In this document: piece after piece, positions 27,129 to 36,465 of the stretch
How positions within the stretch are numbered: position 1 is the stretch's first letter
How the letters are laid out: each line of letters starts with the position of its first letter
Source of the DNA: Burkholderia ubonensis subsp. mesacidophila
Lineage (GTDB): Bacteria; Pseudomonadota; Gammaproteobacteria; Burkholderiales; Burkholderiaceae
DNA length: 64,000 bases
Assembly (NCBI RefSeq): GCF_002097715.1
Contig: NZ_CP020737.1
Span: forward strand, 2,356,001-2,420,000
Direction: 5' to 3'
Program-made: the position numbers and the translations under genes
Notes under the pieces: generated by a model
Database searches by the model: none
What the model saw: the letters and a program-made list of their open reading frames with translations, nothing else
What the model was told of the DNA's origin: nothing

Positions 27129-28310
27129 GTGAAAAAACTGCATCCCATATTCTTCATTGCGCTTGGCCTGTTCGGCGTCTATTCCATCGAATTCGGCGTG
27201 GTCGGCATTCTCCCCGTCATTACGCAGCGCTACGGCATCACGGCGTCGCAAGCCGGATTCCTGGTGGGTCTGTTCGCGCTCGTCGTCGCGGCGGGCGGCC
27301 CGTTCATGGTCCTGCTGATGTCGCGCTTCAATCGCAAGAAAGTCCTGATGCTTTCGCTGCTGATATTTTCGGCGAGCAGCGTGCTGTCCGCGTATGCGCC
27401 CAACTACACGGTGCTGACGATCTCGCGGATCATCCCGGCGCTGTTCCACCCCGTGTATTTCTCGCTGGCCTTCGTCGCGGCCGCGTCGCTTTATCCGAGG
27501 AACATGGCGACCCATGCTTCCGCCAAGGCGTTCGTCGGAACGAGCATGGGCATGGTGCTCGGCATTCCGATCACGACGTGGATCGCCGCGCGCGTGTCCT
27601 ACGAGGCATCGTTCCTGTTCAGTACCGCGGTCAACTTCATCGCCGCGCTCGGCATCCTCGCGAGACTGCCCGATGCCGCCGCGACCGAACGCATTTCATA
27701 CGGCAAGCAGCTCGCGATCCTGCGCAAGGTCCCGCTGTGGCTCAACATCGCCGCGTCGACCGCGATATTCGGCGCGATGTTTTCGGTGTACAGCTACTCC
27801 GCCGAATACCTGCGCGTCGAAGCCCACATGAGCGGCGAGCTCATCAGCGTCGTGCTGGTGATATTCGGGATCGGCGGCGTGACCGGCAACCTGCTCGCCG
27901 GCAAGCTGCTCGCGAAGGACAAGGTGCGAACGACGGTGCTGCATCCGCTGGCACTGAGCGCCGCGTACCTGATTCTTCACTTCTTCTGTACGTCGTCGCT
28001 GCCGCCGATGATCGTGATCGCGCTGCTCTGGGGCGCGATCCATACGAGCGGCCTGATCGTCACGCAGATCTGGCTGACGTCGGAAGCCCCGGAAGCGCCG
28101 GAGTTCGCGACCGGCGTGTACATCTCGTTCATCAACCTCGGCGTCGTGTTCGGCTCGACCGCCGGCGGATGGTTCCTCTCCAGATTCGGGATCCAGGGAA
28201 CCATCTGGAGCGGCCTGCTGTTCGCCGCCGTCGCGCTGGCTTTCATCGGCATCAAGGTCCTCTACTACGGCGACGCGCCGCGGGAGGGCGCCCTGTCCGC
28301 CGCGCGCTGA
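27129..28310 (+). CDS. MFS efflux transporter (AraJ/YdhP-like)
   Basis: The 393-residue transporter has twelve predicted helices. The DHA12-type features are EFGVVGILPVI (helix 1), GLFALVVAAGGPFMVLLMSRFNRKKVLM (helices 2-3) and SRIIPALFHPVYFSLA. These carriers export sugars, drugs or small metabolites by proton antiport. The GTG start has AAGGAG six bases upstream. It faces away from the LuxR gene and could export a product or toxic intermediate of cluster A. Confidence 0.87.
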   Translation: MKKLHPIFFIALGLFGVYSIEFGVVGILPVITQRYGITASQAGFLVGLFALVVAAGGPFMVLLMSRFNRKKVLMLSLLIFSASSVLSAYAPNYTVLTISRIIPALFHPVYFSLAFVAAASLYPRNMATHASAKAFVGTSMGMVLGIPITTWIAARVSYEASFLFSTAVNFIAALGILARLPDAAATERISYGKQLAILRKVPLWLNIAASTAIFGAMFSVYSYSAEYLRVEAHMSGELISVVLVIFGIGGVTGNLLAGKLLAKDKVRTTVLHPLALSAAYLILHFFCTSSLPPMIVIALLWGAIHTSGLIVTQIWLTSEAPEAPEFATGVYISFINLGVVFGSTAGGWFLSRFGIQGTIWSGLLFAAVALAFIGIKVLYYGDAPREGALSAAR

Positions 28311-28392
28311 CGTCAACATGCGTTCAGAGGTTGCCATCGTGAATCCGGCCGGCGATCCACCGCTCGCTCGTGCGTTCGCCGCGCGAGCGCGC

Positions 28393-29364
28393 CTACCGCG
28401 ACGGCGCGAGCTGCTGCAGCGCGGGCCGGTCCGCGGCCAGGGTCTCCAGGATGCCCGGCGCCCCACGCATGTCGCTTGCCGGCGCAAACAGGTGCTCCGT
28501 CAAATGATCGATGAAGGCGCGCAGCTTCGGCGACTCGTGACGGCTCGACGGCCACAGGATCCAGAAGACATTCGGATCGCCGGCATGGTTGTCCAGCACG
28601 GTCCTGAGCGAGCCGTCAAGCAACGCATCGCGCACGGCGAAATCCGGCAGGCACGCGATGCCGTGCCCCTGCCTCGCCAGATAAACGAGCGTCGTCACGT
28701 TGTTGCAGGCCATCGTCACGGGCAGCCGGAAGTCGTACGCACTCGCGCTGCGTTCGATTGGCCATTGCTCGAGCTTGCCGGACGTCGCGAACTTGTAGTG
28801 CAGGCACGCGTGGCGCATCAGGTCGTCCGGAAGCAGCGGGACGCCATGCTGGTCGAGATAGCGCGGCGACGCCACCAGCAGCATCCGGAACGCGCACAGC
28901 TTGCGCGACATGAGCATCGAATCGCGCAACTCGCCGGTGCGGATCACGGCGTCGAAACCTTCGTCGATGATGTCGACCAGCCTGTCGCTGAAATCGAGCT
29001 CCAGCTCGATTTCCGGATAGCGCGCCATGAACGACGACAGCGTCGACAGCAGCAAGCTCTCGACGAGCGGAAGACTGACGCGCAATTTGCCGCGCGGCGC
29101 CGTTCTGGCCTTGGACAATTCCCGCTCGGCGTTTTCGATTTCGCCCAGGATGCGCCGGCAGTGCCCGAGAAACAGCGAGCCCTCCGGCGTCAGGTGAATG
29201 CTGCGGGTATTCCGATAGAAAAGCCGCACGCCAAGCCTTTCCTCCAGACGCGAAATGCTTTTTCCGACCGCCGACGCCGATATTCCGAGAGACCGGCCGG
29301 TTGCAACGAAACTGCGTGTCTCCGCTGCCTGTACAAAAACAGTAACGCCGTTTAGCTTGTCCAA
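28393..29364 (-). CDS. LysR-family transcriptional regulator
   Basis: The 323-residue regulator has an N-terminal winged helix (LNGVTVFVQAAETRSFVATG, then SASAVGKSISRLEERLG at residues 30-46) and a two-lobe effector domain. It belongs to the AaeR/DsdC-like branch with RLFYRNTRSIHLTPEG. The start is TTG with GGGAG five bases upstream; no ATG lies near. It is convergent with the MFS gene and lies before the MBL-fold gene on the same strand, so its targets could be on either side. Confidence 0.9.
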   Translation of the reverse strand: MDKLNGVTVFVQAAETRSFVATGRSLGISASAVGKSISRLEERLGVRLFYRNTRSIHLTPEGSLFLGHCRRILGEIENAERELSKARTAPRGKLRVSLPLVESLLLSTLSSFMARYPEIELELDFSDRLVDIIDEGFDAVIRTGELRDSMLMSRKLCAFRMLLVASPRYLDQHGVPLLPDDLMRHACLHYKFATSGKLEQWPIERSASAYDFRLPVTMACNNVTTLVYLARQGHGIACLPDFAVRDALLDGSLRTVLDNHAGDPNVFWILWPSSRHESPKLRAFIDHLTEHLFAPASDMRGAPGILETLAADRPALQQLAPSR

Positions 29365-29735
29365 TACGACTCCCTAATTTGCGCGTGTTCAATGTGGGCT
29401 CTCGTTCGATATTTTAAGATAGTTGCGGCGTTTTCATTGGGCAAAATCCTCGGCAAAGGACAATGCACGGCGATACCGGTCCGCTCTCGGGCTGACATAG
29501 CGCGCGAGCGGCGATCATCTGTGATCGCAGCGGTCGCGACGCTGCGCGCGATGAAATGGCGGCGGCGATCGGTGCGTTACGGGGAGGATGTGAGCGCGGA
29601 ATGTCCGGACGTGGCAATGGCCGGTCACGCGCGGATTGCCGCGTCCGACCTCGATACCGGGCGCCAGATGCGGTCGGCCTGGCGCTGATGCGCGCCTGAC
29701 ATCGGCGCGCGTTTTCCAGTCGGCGGATGGACCGC
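29365..29735. other. Intergenic region upstream of the LysR gene
   Basis: No convincing gene is found in these 371 bases. The part next to the LysR start is AT-richer (about 29400-29450, with a TATTTTAAGATAG stretch) and probably holds its promoter. The rest is GC-rich with short frames only. Confidence 0.5.
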
Positions 29736-30614
29736 TCAGACCAAGGCCGGCGACCAGGTCTCGTACATCAACCCGTAAGCGGCCCCGCGCCGCTCGATGC
29801 GGGCACACGCAGGCAGGTTGAAGTGCATGCCGCTGACGAGCAGGTCGTCCGAGCTCACACGATCGAGCAGACGACGTCGCGCCACGGCCGCTTCGTCGGG
29901 CGCATGATCGAACGCGATCGTCACTTCCGGACGCTCGATTTGTACGTGAGGAAAATGAACGACATCTCCCCACACCAGGAGCGCCTGCCCGCTGTCCGAA
30001 ATCAGGTATCCGGTGTGCCCCGGCGTATGTCCCGGCAACGGAACGGCCTGAATGCCGGCCAGTACGTCTTCCGAGTCAAAGGCCACCAATTGCTGCCGAT
30101 ACGCTTGAAAGACGTTCTGCGCAATATCAAAGAACGGTCGAATTTCCTCGGGCGACTGCGGCCGATTGGCATCGTCGTTCCAGAAATCGAACTCGGCGCG
30201 ATGAATCAGCAGCCGTTCGACGTTCCGGAACAGCGGTGTGGCCAGCGGGCCGGCGAGGCCGCCCACGTGATCGGGATGGGCATGCGTCAGCAGAATCGTA
30301 TCGATATCGAGCGGGTCGATGCCGGCGGCGGCGAGCGCAACCGGCAGCCTCCCGCCCCAGCCGTTATACCCGCCGCCGCCGCCGTCGATCAGGATCGTGC
30401 GCTTCGCGTCCTGCACGACATACACGTTGATGTTCATGCGGGACACGTCGGATACGCCTCGCTTGCGCAAAATCTCGTCGGCCGACGCGCGATCGATTCC
30501 GTTCAGCAGATCGGTCGTGGCATCGAGATAACCGTCGCTGATCATCGTGACATGGAGGTCGCCGATTTTCCGACGATTCAGGCCAGGCGTTTGATAGTTG
30601 CGGGGGGACGTCAT
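29736..30614 (-). CDS. MBL-fold metallo-hydrolase (lactonase-like)
   Basis: The 292-residue metallo-beta-lactamase-fold enzyme has the dinuclear zinc motif LLTHAHPDHVGGL (near residue 105), the third His in PLPGHTPGHTGYLI, the bridging Asp in VWGDVVHFP and the last His in SGMHFNLP. All ligands are present, so it should be active. The family includes AHL lactonases, methyl-parathion hydrolases and related quorum-quenching enzymes. It starts after AAGGAAG. Its place beside an AfsA-type (butyrolactone) gene set makes lactone hydrolysis worth considering; this is inference. Confidence 0.82.
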   Translation of the reverse strand: MTSPRNYQTPGLNRRKIGDLHVTMISDGYLDATTDLLNGIDRASADEILRKRGVSDVSRMNINVYVVQDAKRTILIDGGGGGYNGWGGRLPVALAAAGIDPLDIDTILLTHAHPDHVGGLAGPLATPLFRNVERLLIHRAEFDFWNDDANRPQSPEEIRPFFDIAQNVFQAYRQQLVAFDSEDVLAGIQAVPLPGHTPGHTGYLISDSGQALLVWGDVVHFPHVQIERPEVTIAFDHAPDEAAVARRRLLDRVSSDDLLVSGMHFNLPACARIERRGAAYGLMYETWSPALV

Positions 30615-31038
30615 TTGAGCTTCCTTTACGCTGTTGCGCTTGTCGATATGCCGGGGCAAATCATTTCTCTTCGTGCGGTAACCCAGGGACGCACGCTTCG
30701 CTTCGACTGCGTATCGAGAAAATGCTTCGGCGACCGCTAGGCGCAGGCCGCTCGAACGTGATGCCCGACCGAGCGAGTCGAGGTCGTCGACACATGAACG
30801 GATCTGCACCGTATAGATTGAATGGATAACGCGAAATGTCGGATTGGCGCGATCGATGCGCGTCGATGCCGGGCCGCGGTTGATCGATCGGTGCGGCGAA
30901 TCACGCTGGCGGGACAGCGGCGACTCCCCTGCTTCGAAGGCTCCCGATTGCCGTTGGATGGTATCTCAACGATCAAAGGGCATAAACGGCCCGACGGTAT
31001 TTTCATAGACGACAGAAATGTCGCGAATCGGCGATCGA
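30615..31038. other. Intergenic region between MBL-fold gene and cluster B
   Basis: These 424 bases contain no gene I can support. They hold the MBL gene promoter on the minus strand and, at 30993-31031, one copy of a 39-base repeat found again upstream of the serine hydrolase gene at 46215-46253. Confidence 0.55.
30993..31031 (+). repeat. 39-base imperfect direct repeat, left copy
   Basis: It matches 46215-46253 at 33 of 39 positions, in the same orientation. Shared core: GTATTTTCATAG, then AAATGTC and CGAATCGG. The left copy contains GACA-GAAA-TGTC, a small inverted repeat. It lies eight bases from the UbiA gene stop and about 400 bases upstream of the MBL-fold gene. Confidence 0.7.
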
Positions 31039-31950
31039 TCACGCGAGCCGTTTGCTCAGCGCCGCCAAGCCCACGAACAGAAACGACGCATACATCACCA
31101 GGATGTACCACGCCGCATAGCGCAAGGGCCACCGGGGCAAGGCAGGATCGCTGAATTTCACTCGACCGATCACGACCGGTATCAGCGGAAGCAGCGCTGC
31201 CCAGCCCCATGCGCTGCGCGACGGACTTGCCCACGGCTGAAGCAGCGCGACGACGATCAGGCTCGTGAGCACCGCACAGGCCGACGCGATCCGGATGGTA
31301 TTGCGCACGCCGAAGATGCGCACGTAGGTCCGTTCCCCGTCCTTGGGCCTGCGCGTGACCTTTCGGGCCAGCTCCAGGTGCAACAAGCCGATGGCCGCCG
31401 CCAGGATCACGAACGCACCGGGCCACGTCGGCGCGAGCGTGTAGATGCCCAGCAAGTCCGCATACAGGTAGACGCTCAACGCGAGCTGAATCGGATAGCT
31501 GACCGCGAGGTTCGTCAACAGCTGTCCGTCGCCTGGCCAATCGAAGCGCTTCTCGATCGCCGCCAGCAGGATCAGATAGAGCAGCTGGATCACCAGAATC
31601 AGATCCGCGATGCCGCGACCGGCATTGATCAGCAGAACGAAGGCCGCACCGCACAGGATGAGGACGATCAGGTCCGAACGATTGACCGCGCCTCGGGCGA
31701 GCGGGCGCGCCGGATTGTAGCGGCGGTCGTATTCGAGGTCGCGGATGTCGTCCAGCGCCCGGATGACCAGTTGATCGACCGCCAGCGTAGCGGCGCTGAT
31801 CAACAGCCTGAGATCAGGCGTCCAGTCCGTGATCCTCCCGTCGGTCGCGGCGAGCAGCCCCGTTAATCCGAACGCGTAAATGAGCGAATAGGGAATGAAG
31901 AATCGCAACGGAAACGACTCGCCGACGAACAACCTCAAACGCGCAATCAC
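31039..31950 (-). CDS. UbiA-family prenyltransferase
   Basis: The 303-residue integral membrane prenyltransferase has about eight helices. The first aspartate-rich motif is ALDDIRDLEYDRRYNPARP (near residue 60-78), with the usual Arg-Pro tail; the second motif region is ELARKVTRRPKDGERTY, with a weaker Asp set. Such enzymes attach a polyprenyl chain to an aromatic or other acceptor. The GTG start overlaps the PEP-synthase-like stop as GTGA and has the exact ribosome site AGGAGGTGACATC. It is the last gene of the cluster B biosynthetic run. Confidence 0.85.
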   Translation of the reverse strand: MIARLRLFVGESFPLRFFIPYSLIYAFGLTGLLAATDGRITDWTPDLRLLISAATLAVDQLVIRALDDIRDLEYDRRYNPARPLARGAVNRSDLIVLILCGAAFVLLINAGRGIADLILVIQLLYLILLAAIEKRFDWPGDGQLLTNLAVSYPIQLALSVYLYADLLGIYTLAPTWPGAFVILAAAIGLLHLELARKVTRRPKDGERTYVRIFGVRNTIRIASACAVLTSLIVVALLQPWASPSRSAWGWAALLPLIPVVIGRVKFSDPALPRWPLRYAAWYILVMYASFLFVGLAALSKRLA

Positions 31951-34703
31951 GATGTCACCTCCTCTTGCTGCAACAGACGCACCGTGCCGGTCGCGCCGTC
32001 GAGTTCGATCCACGATCCGTCGGCGATGCGTCGCGTGGCATCGGTCACGGACACCACCGTCGGTATGCCGAGGACGCGCCCGGTAATGGCCGTATGCGAG
32101 AGCAATGTCCCCCGCTCCGCGATCAGCCCCTTGGCCGCCAGCATCAGGAAGAGCCAGCCCGGATCCGTTTCCTTCGCGACAAGGATCTGGTCGTGCACGG
32201 AGCTCGGTTCGATGGTCGCCGGATCGAGCACGACCCGCGCCCTGCCGCGCACCACGCCGCTGCTCGAAGGGATTCCCTGCAGACGGACATCCGTGGATGC
32301 CGCGGCCGCCGCGTTGCCGTGCGCGTCCTCGCGACCGCGCCGCATCGTCGACGTGCGCAGTCCGGCGCTCGAACGCCGGATCGTCGTCGGCGGGTCCGGC
32401 AATAGCGCCTGGCTCCGTCGAATCGCGGCGCGCTCCTCGGCAAGGACACGCAGTGCGCTGTCGGGAACGGTGCCGCCGGCGCTGAACGCGCCGAGCACCT
32501 CGTCGACGGACAAGTCGAAAACGTCGTCGGGCCGATCGAGCAACCCGGCGTCGGCCAGGGCCATCCCGAGCCGGATGAAGACTTCGCGAGATATCCCGAA
32601 CAGTTCGCTGCGACAGAAGCGCGTGTCCTCGCGCATGCGCATGAACCAGCGCATCGCCTTCACCAGGCTGCGCAGCACGACGCGCTTGCCCCACGACCGG
32701 CAATGATCGCGGAGCTCGGATTCGGCGTCGCGCCGCGCCTGCGCCTCGATCCGGCGGCTGCTCTCCACGGTCAATTGCTGCCGGACGAACGGACGCAGTT
32801 GTCCGATCAACCTCCAGGGCTGTTGCCGTGGCGTCAGGGCCTCGAGTTTCAGGTCGCTGAGATTGCGGTCGCCGAACTCGCGCAGATGCCGGTCTGCCGC
32901 ATCCGCCAGCACTTGACCGTAGCGGCCCGCCTTGAGATCGCGCCAGATCGCCGACTCCGGTGCGGGCCCGAGAAACGCACGCAGCAACTCGGGATGCGCT
33001 CGCACCTGTTCGGACAGGGCAAGGGTCGATCTCAGCGCGGCGACGGAGCGATTCTCCGTGCCGCCGCACAGCAGTCCATTCAGCAGTCCCGGGCTTGCGG
33101 ACGGCGTCCATCGCTGAATCAGCGCGCGAACCCAGCCGGTCAGCGACACCAGGAAGAAACCGTTCACCAGCGTCACGCCCCATTGAGCCGCGACGATCGC
33201 CCACATCCGGCGATAGACGGCAATCAACGCCGACGCATCGAGCCCATCCAGATCGCGGTGAGCATGCACGAACGCACGCCATTGCTTTAGGAAGCGGGAA
33301 ATCAGCAGCGGATGCGCGATCAGGCGCGACGCAATGCCGAGGTAGTCGCGACACGCGCCGGCCGTTCGCGACAGGACAGACGCGCGCCGCGTGGCGGGTG
33401 CGGTCGCGACGGAATCGGGCTCCACGCCGAAGAAGGAGCGTTCCCACGTCTTGCGCATCATCCAGAAGATCGGCACATGGCCGTGAAGGTGGTACCAGAC
33501 GCTCATGCAGCAATAAATCCGGCCGTCGAACTGCCCGATCATGTTGCTCAGGTGGTGCGCATTCTGCTGGAGTATCCGCCGCGGGACACCCCAGCGCCGG
33601 TAGCCGTCGGTCAGGAACACGTCGTAGTAGTTCGCTGCCAGCGAAAAGGTCAATGCCGACGTGACGCCGGGGAAGCTCTCCGTGATATTGCTGTTGCTCC
33701 ATATCATGTCGACCGGAGCCGACGGGCCCGGCCGCGGGTAGTCGCTCCGGTCCCGCGTTGCCAGCGCGATCGGCCGGGCCTGCAGCAGATGCATCGCGCC
33801 GTCCGCCGAGATCGTGCCTTCGATATCCTGAGGCACGCCGAAATGCTGCTCGACGCGGGCCGCCAGCCCTGCCACCGACCGCGCGGCTTCGTCGCTCAAC
33901 ACCGGCTGGTCGACCAGGTCCGGCGGAACGTCGAGGGCGGCGATCGCGCCGGATCGTCGATCGAGTCCCACCATCCGCTGCTTCGGGACGAGCTGCGACG
34001 CGACCGCCCCGGAATGGGGCTCGACAAAGAAATGATCGATGTCCGCCTTTTCCTGGACCACGCCCTCGCCAATGCCGTATGCCGCGGCGATCACGCACCG
34101 CTCCGACGCGTCTCGCGGGTCCCGGGTAAAGGCCACGAAGGAGCGCGCGCCGAGGATCATGGTCTGGATGCCCACCGCGACGCGCGCACCGGCCGGATCC
34201 AGTCCGCGCGTGTGCCGGTACAGCATCATCTCGACGTTGAATGCCGACGCCCAGCATTTCATGACCGACGTCACCAGGCCGCCCAGCGGCACGTACAGAA
34301 AACTGTCGGAGAGTCCGGCAAATGGATCGTCGGCCGAATCCTCGCCCGGCCCGCCGTCATCCGCGACGACACAGGCCCGAACCGCAACCAGCTTGTCGTC
34401 CGTGGCAATGCGCTCGAACACGGTCACCAGTTCGCCGGCCAGTTCGGCCGGGAAGGTCACGGCCTCCAAGCGGGCCCTGATGTCGAGCGACCATCTTTTC
34501 AGCGGTGCCAGGTCGCCGTCAGCCAGGGACGGCCTGGGCAGCCCGCCCAACACCGCACCGACCGTCGAATCGAACACCGACACCGGCACGCAATGGAATC
34601 GCGGCACCGGAAATCCCGCCGCCCGCAGTTCCGCCTGACGCGAAAACTTGAATCCGACCTCCCTGGGATCGAGACATTGCGTCTCGGGCAAGAGAATCGT
34701 CAT
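31947..34703 (-). CDS. PEP-synthase/rifampicin-phosphotransferase-like dikinase
   Basis: The 918-residue protein has an N-terminal ATP-grasp domain (residues 10-320; VAVGIQTMILGARSFVAFTRDP and GIGEGVVQEKADIDHFFV), a middle region starting MIWSNSNITESFPGVTSA, and a C-terminal swivelling phospho-histidine domain with TLLSHTAITGRVLGIPTVV, whose His is the phosphate carrier. This order is that of rifampicin phosphotransferase and related antibiotic- or metabolite-phosphorylating dikinases, not of true PEP synthase, which has a C-terminal PEP/pyruvate barrel. It should use ATP to phosphorylate a small molecule. Within cluster B the target may be the pathway product or an intermediate. GGGGAG lies upstream. 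Confidence 0.85.
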   Translation of the reverse strand: MTILLPETQCLDPREVGFKFSRQAELRAAGFPVPRFHCVPVSVFDSTVGAVLGGLPRPSLADGDLAPLKRWSLDIRARLEAVTFPAELAGELVTVFERIATDDKLVAVRACVVADDGGPGEDSADDPFAGLSDSFLYVPLGGLVTSVMKCWASAFNVEMMLYRHTRGLDPAGARVAVGIQTMILGARSFVAFTRDPRDASERCVIAAAYGIGEGVVQEKADIDHFFVEPHSGAVASQLVPKQRMVGLDRRSGAIAALDVPPDLVDQPVLSDEAARSVAGLAARVEQHFGVPQDIEGTISADGAMHLLQARPIALATRDRSDYPRPGPSAPVDMIWSNSNITESFPGVTSALTFSLAANYYDVFLTDGYRRWGVPRRILQQNAHHLSNMIGQFDGRIYCCMSVWYHLHGHVPIFWMMRKTWERSFFGVEPDSVATAPATRRASVLSRTAGACRDYLGIASRLIAHPLLISRFLKQWRAFVHAHRDLDGLDASALIAVYRRMWAIVAAQWGVTLVNGFFLVSLTGWVRALIQRWTPSASPGLLNGLLCGGTENRSVAALRSTLALSEQVRAHPELLRAFLGPAPESAIWRDLKAGRYGQVLADAADRHLREFGDRNLSDLKLEALTPRQQPWRLIGQLRPFVRQQLTVESSRRIEAQARRDAESELRDHCRSWGKRVVLRSLVKAMRWFMRMREDTRFCRSELFGISREVFIRLGMALADAGLLDRPDDVFDLSVDEVLGAFSAGGTVPDSALRVLAEERAAIRRSQALLPDPPTTIRRSSAGLRTSTMRRGREDAHGNAAAAASTDVRLQGIPSSSGVVRGRARVVLDPATIEPSSVHDQILVAKETDPGWLFLMLAAKGLIAERGTLLSHTAITGRVLGIPTVVSVTDATRRIADGSWIELDGATGTVRLLQQEEVTS

Positions 34704-34835
34704 GATGGTTTCTCCCCAGACAGTAGTAAGGTTATTCTTGAATCTGCTTCACGCCGCTCGACATATTAGTTATGCAAATCATTCGCCTGATGCGCCCTCA
34801 CCCAACCCGTTCCCAACCCGACCTGATGCCACGCG

Positions 34836-35780
34836 TCAGCCGCTACCCGTCAGCCAGCGGCGATATCCTTGCCAGTAATCGCCGCAGCTCTCGGTCAATT
34901 TCACGGCCGGCGGCGCGCCGAGTGCCTGCCATAACCGGGTGCCGTCGTACCAGTGATCCTCCGCGAAAAGACGGGCTTGCCGTTCGCTTACGCCAGACGG
35001 CAATCTCCGGAGCGCTTCGGAAAGACTGACCGACCTTCGCGGCATCGTGAAATCGACGTGGATCGCAGCCGCCTCGACCAGGTCGCGCACGCGAACGGGC
35101 TCGGGATGCGTGCAGTGATAGACGCTCCCCTCCGCGACGCGGGCCGAATCGAGCGCAATCCCGGCCAACGCGGCGGCAACCGTGTCCACCGTCGTGCACG
35201 ACAAGACGGCCTGCCCCTCTTCGATCCACGCGTCCAGCCCGCGGATCAGTCGCAAGAGCGTCGGCAAGAACCACTTGTCGCCCGCGCCCAGGATGAACAT
35301 CGGCCGAAGCACGATCCCGCCGGCGGCCAGCACGCACGCCTCGGCGGCCAGCCGTGAGCGGCTGACCGCCGACACCGGAACCGGCACGATCTCGTTCTCC
35401 CGGATGCCGCGATGAACGCCGGCACCGTATACCGCGGCCGTACTGACATAAATCACTCGCCGCACGCCGGCCCGCCGCGCTTCATCGATCAATGCCCGCG
35501 TGCCCGACCGGTTGACCGCGTCGCACGCGTCGGCATCGGCGCCGACATCCGAAGCCGCATGAATCACCGTCTCGATGCCGTCGCACGCCCCCCGCAAACC
35601 GGCGGGCCGAGTCAGGTCGCCGTGAACGCAATCCATGCTGCCCGCGTCGCTAAAACCAGGCGCACGTCGATGCACCAGCACGCGCAGGCGCGACGCGTGC
35701 CCGAGCCCGATCATCCGACGGCAGACCGCCTCGCCGATGAAGCCGCTTGCCCCGGTCACCAGGATCGTCGATCTCGTCAT
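34836..35780 (-). CDS. NAD-dependent epimerase/dehydratase (extended SDR)
   Basis: The 314-residue SDR starts with the nucleotide motif ILVTGASGFIGEAVCRR (residues 5-21). It has VIYVSTAAVYG and a downstream VSRSRLAAEACVL where the YxxxK pair is expected; a clear Tyr-x-x-x-Lys is not seen (SRSRLAAE), so the catalytic tyrosine may be missing. It could reduce or rearrange a pathway intermediate, and A-factor pathways do have a reductase step. It begins four bases after the methyltransferase stop. Confidence 0.82.
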   Translation of the reverse strand: MTRSTILVTGASGFIGEAVCRRMIGLGHASRLRVLVHRRAPGFSDAGSMDCVHGDLTRPAGLRGACDGIETVIHAASDVGADADACDAVNRSGTRALIDEARRAGVRRVIYVSTAAVYGAGVHRGIRENEIVPVPVSAVSRSRLAAEACVLAAGGIVLRPMFILGAGDKWFLPTLLRLIRGLDAWIEEGQAVLSCTTVDTVAAALAGIALDSARVAEGSVYHCTHPEPVRVRDLVEAAAIHVDFTMPRRSVSLSEALRRLPSGVSERQARLFAEDHWYDGTRLWQALGAPPAVKLTESCGDYWQGYRRWLTGSG

Positions 35781-35784
35781 TCCT

Positions 35785-36432
35785 TCACCACACGAACGGC
35801 ATCAGCCGAAATCGCTCGCGAGCGTAGTCCGCGTAGCCAGCCACGTCGAACAGGATCCGTTCCTCGCACCGGATGCGCACCACGATGGACGGCAGGAGCA
35901 TGGCCAGGAATGCAGTGGCGCTATAGCCATTCAGGAAGTACGCGACGAACGACGCATGCGCAATCAACATCCCCGCGTAAGCCGGATGCCTTACCCACCG
36001 ATACGGGCCGGTGCGCACGATCCGGTGATCGGCAAGCGTGCGTATCTTGTGGGTATAGAATTTCCCGAGTGTGCGAATCGCGACGATCCGCAACGCGACG
36101 CCAATGAAGAACAGCACCGGCAATACCGGCATCCAGGGTCGATAGTCATCCCAGTGACTCGGCACGAAGCAGGCGCTCGCGACTGTCACCACCCTGGCGG
36201 CCCCGTAAGCCAGAACCGTACCGCGATCGCTCGACAGATTGCTTTCGACCGAGCTGCTCATCGCGGTCCGCGCCTCGCATGCGAGCCAGACCAGATACAT
36301 CGCGACCAACGCAATGCCGGTCCGATGAAGGGGCGATGCATAGCGGGGCGCTTCGCCGATCGCGGCGATCAGCAATACCAGGCAACACGACAAGAATACG
36401 AGCAGCGGATACTTGCGCAAGAACCATTGCAC
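35785..36432 (-). CDS. Isoprenylcysteine carboxyl methyltransferase-like membrane methyltransferase
   Basis: The 215-residue membrane protein has four to five helices. The C-terminal SAM-binding core GPYRWVRHPAYAG and RCEERILFDVAGYADYARE is that of the ICMT/PEMT group, which methylates prenylated or lipid acceptors. I prefer the GTG at 36432: it has a perfect AGGAGG six bases upstream, and the site AGGAGG-GACATC-GTG nearly copies that of the UbiA gene. A start at 36465 would require two tandem rare AGG codons. Next to a prenyltransferase gene, methylation of a prenylated product is plausible. Confidence 0.8.
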   Translation of the reverse strand: MQWFLRKYPLLVFLSCCLVLLIAAIGEAPRYASPLHRTGIALVAMYLVWLACEARTAMSSSVESNLSSDRGTVLAYGAARVVTVASACFVPSHWDDYRPWMPVLPVLFFIGVALRIVAIRTLGKFYTHKIRTLADHRIVRTGPYRWVRHPAYAGMLIAHASFVAYFLNGYSATAFLAMLLPSIVVRIRCEERILFDVAGYADYARERFRLMPFVW

Positions 36433-36465
36433 GATGTCCCTCCTCAGGGTCGATGTTCGGTGCAT

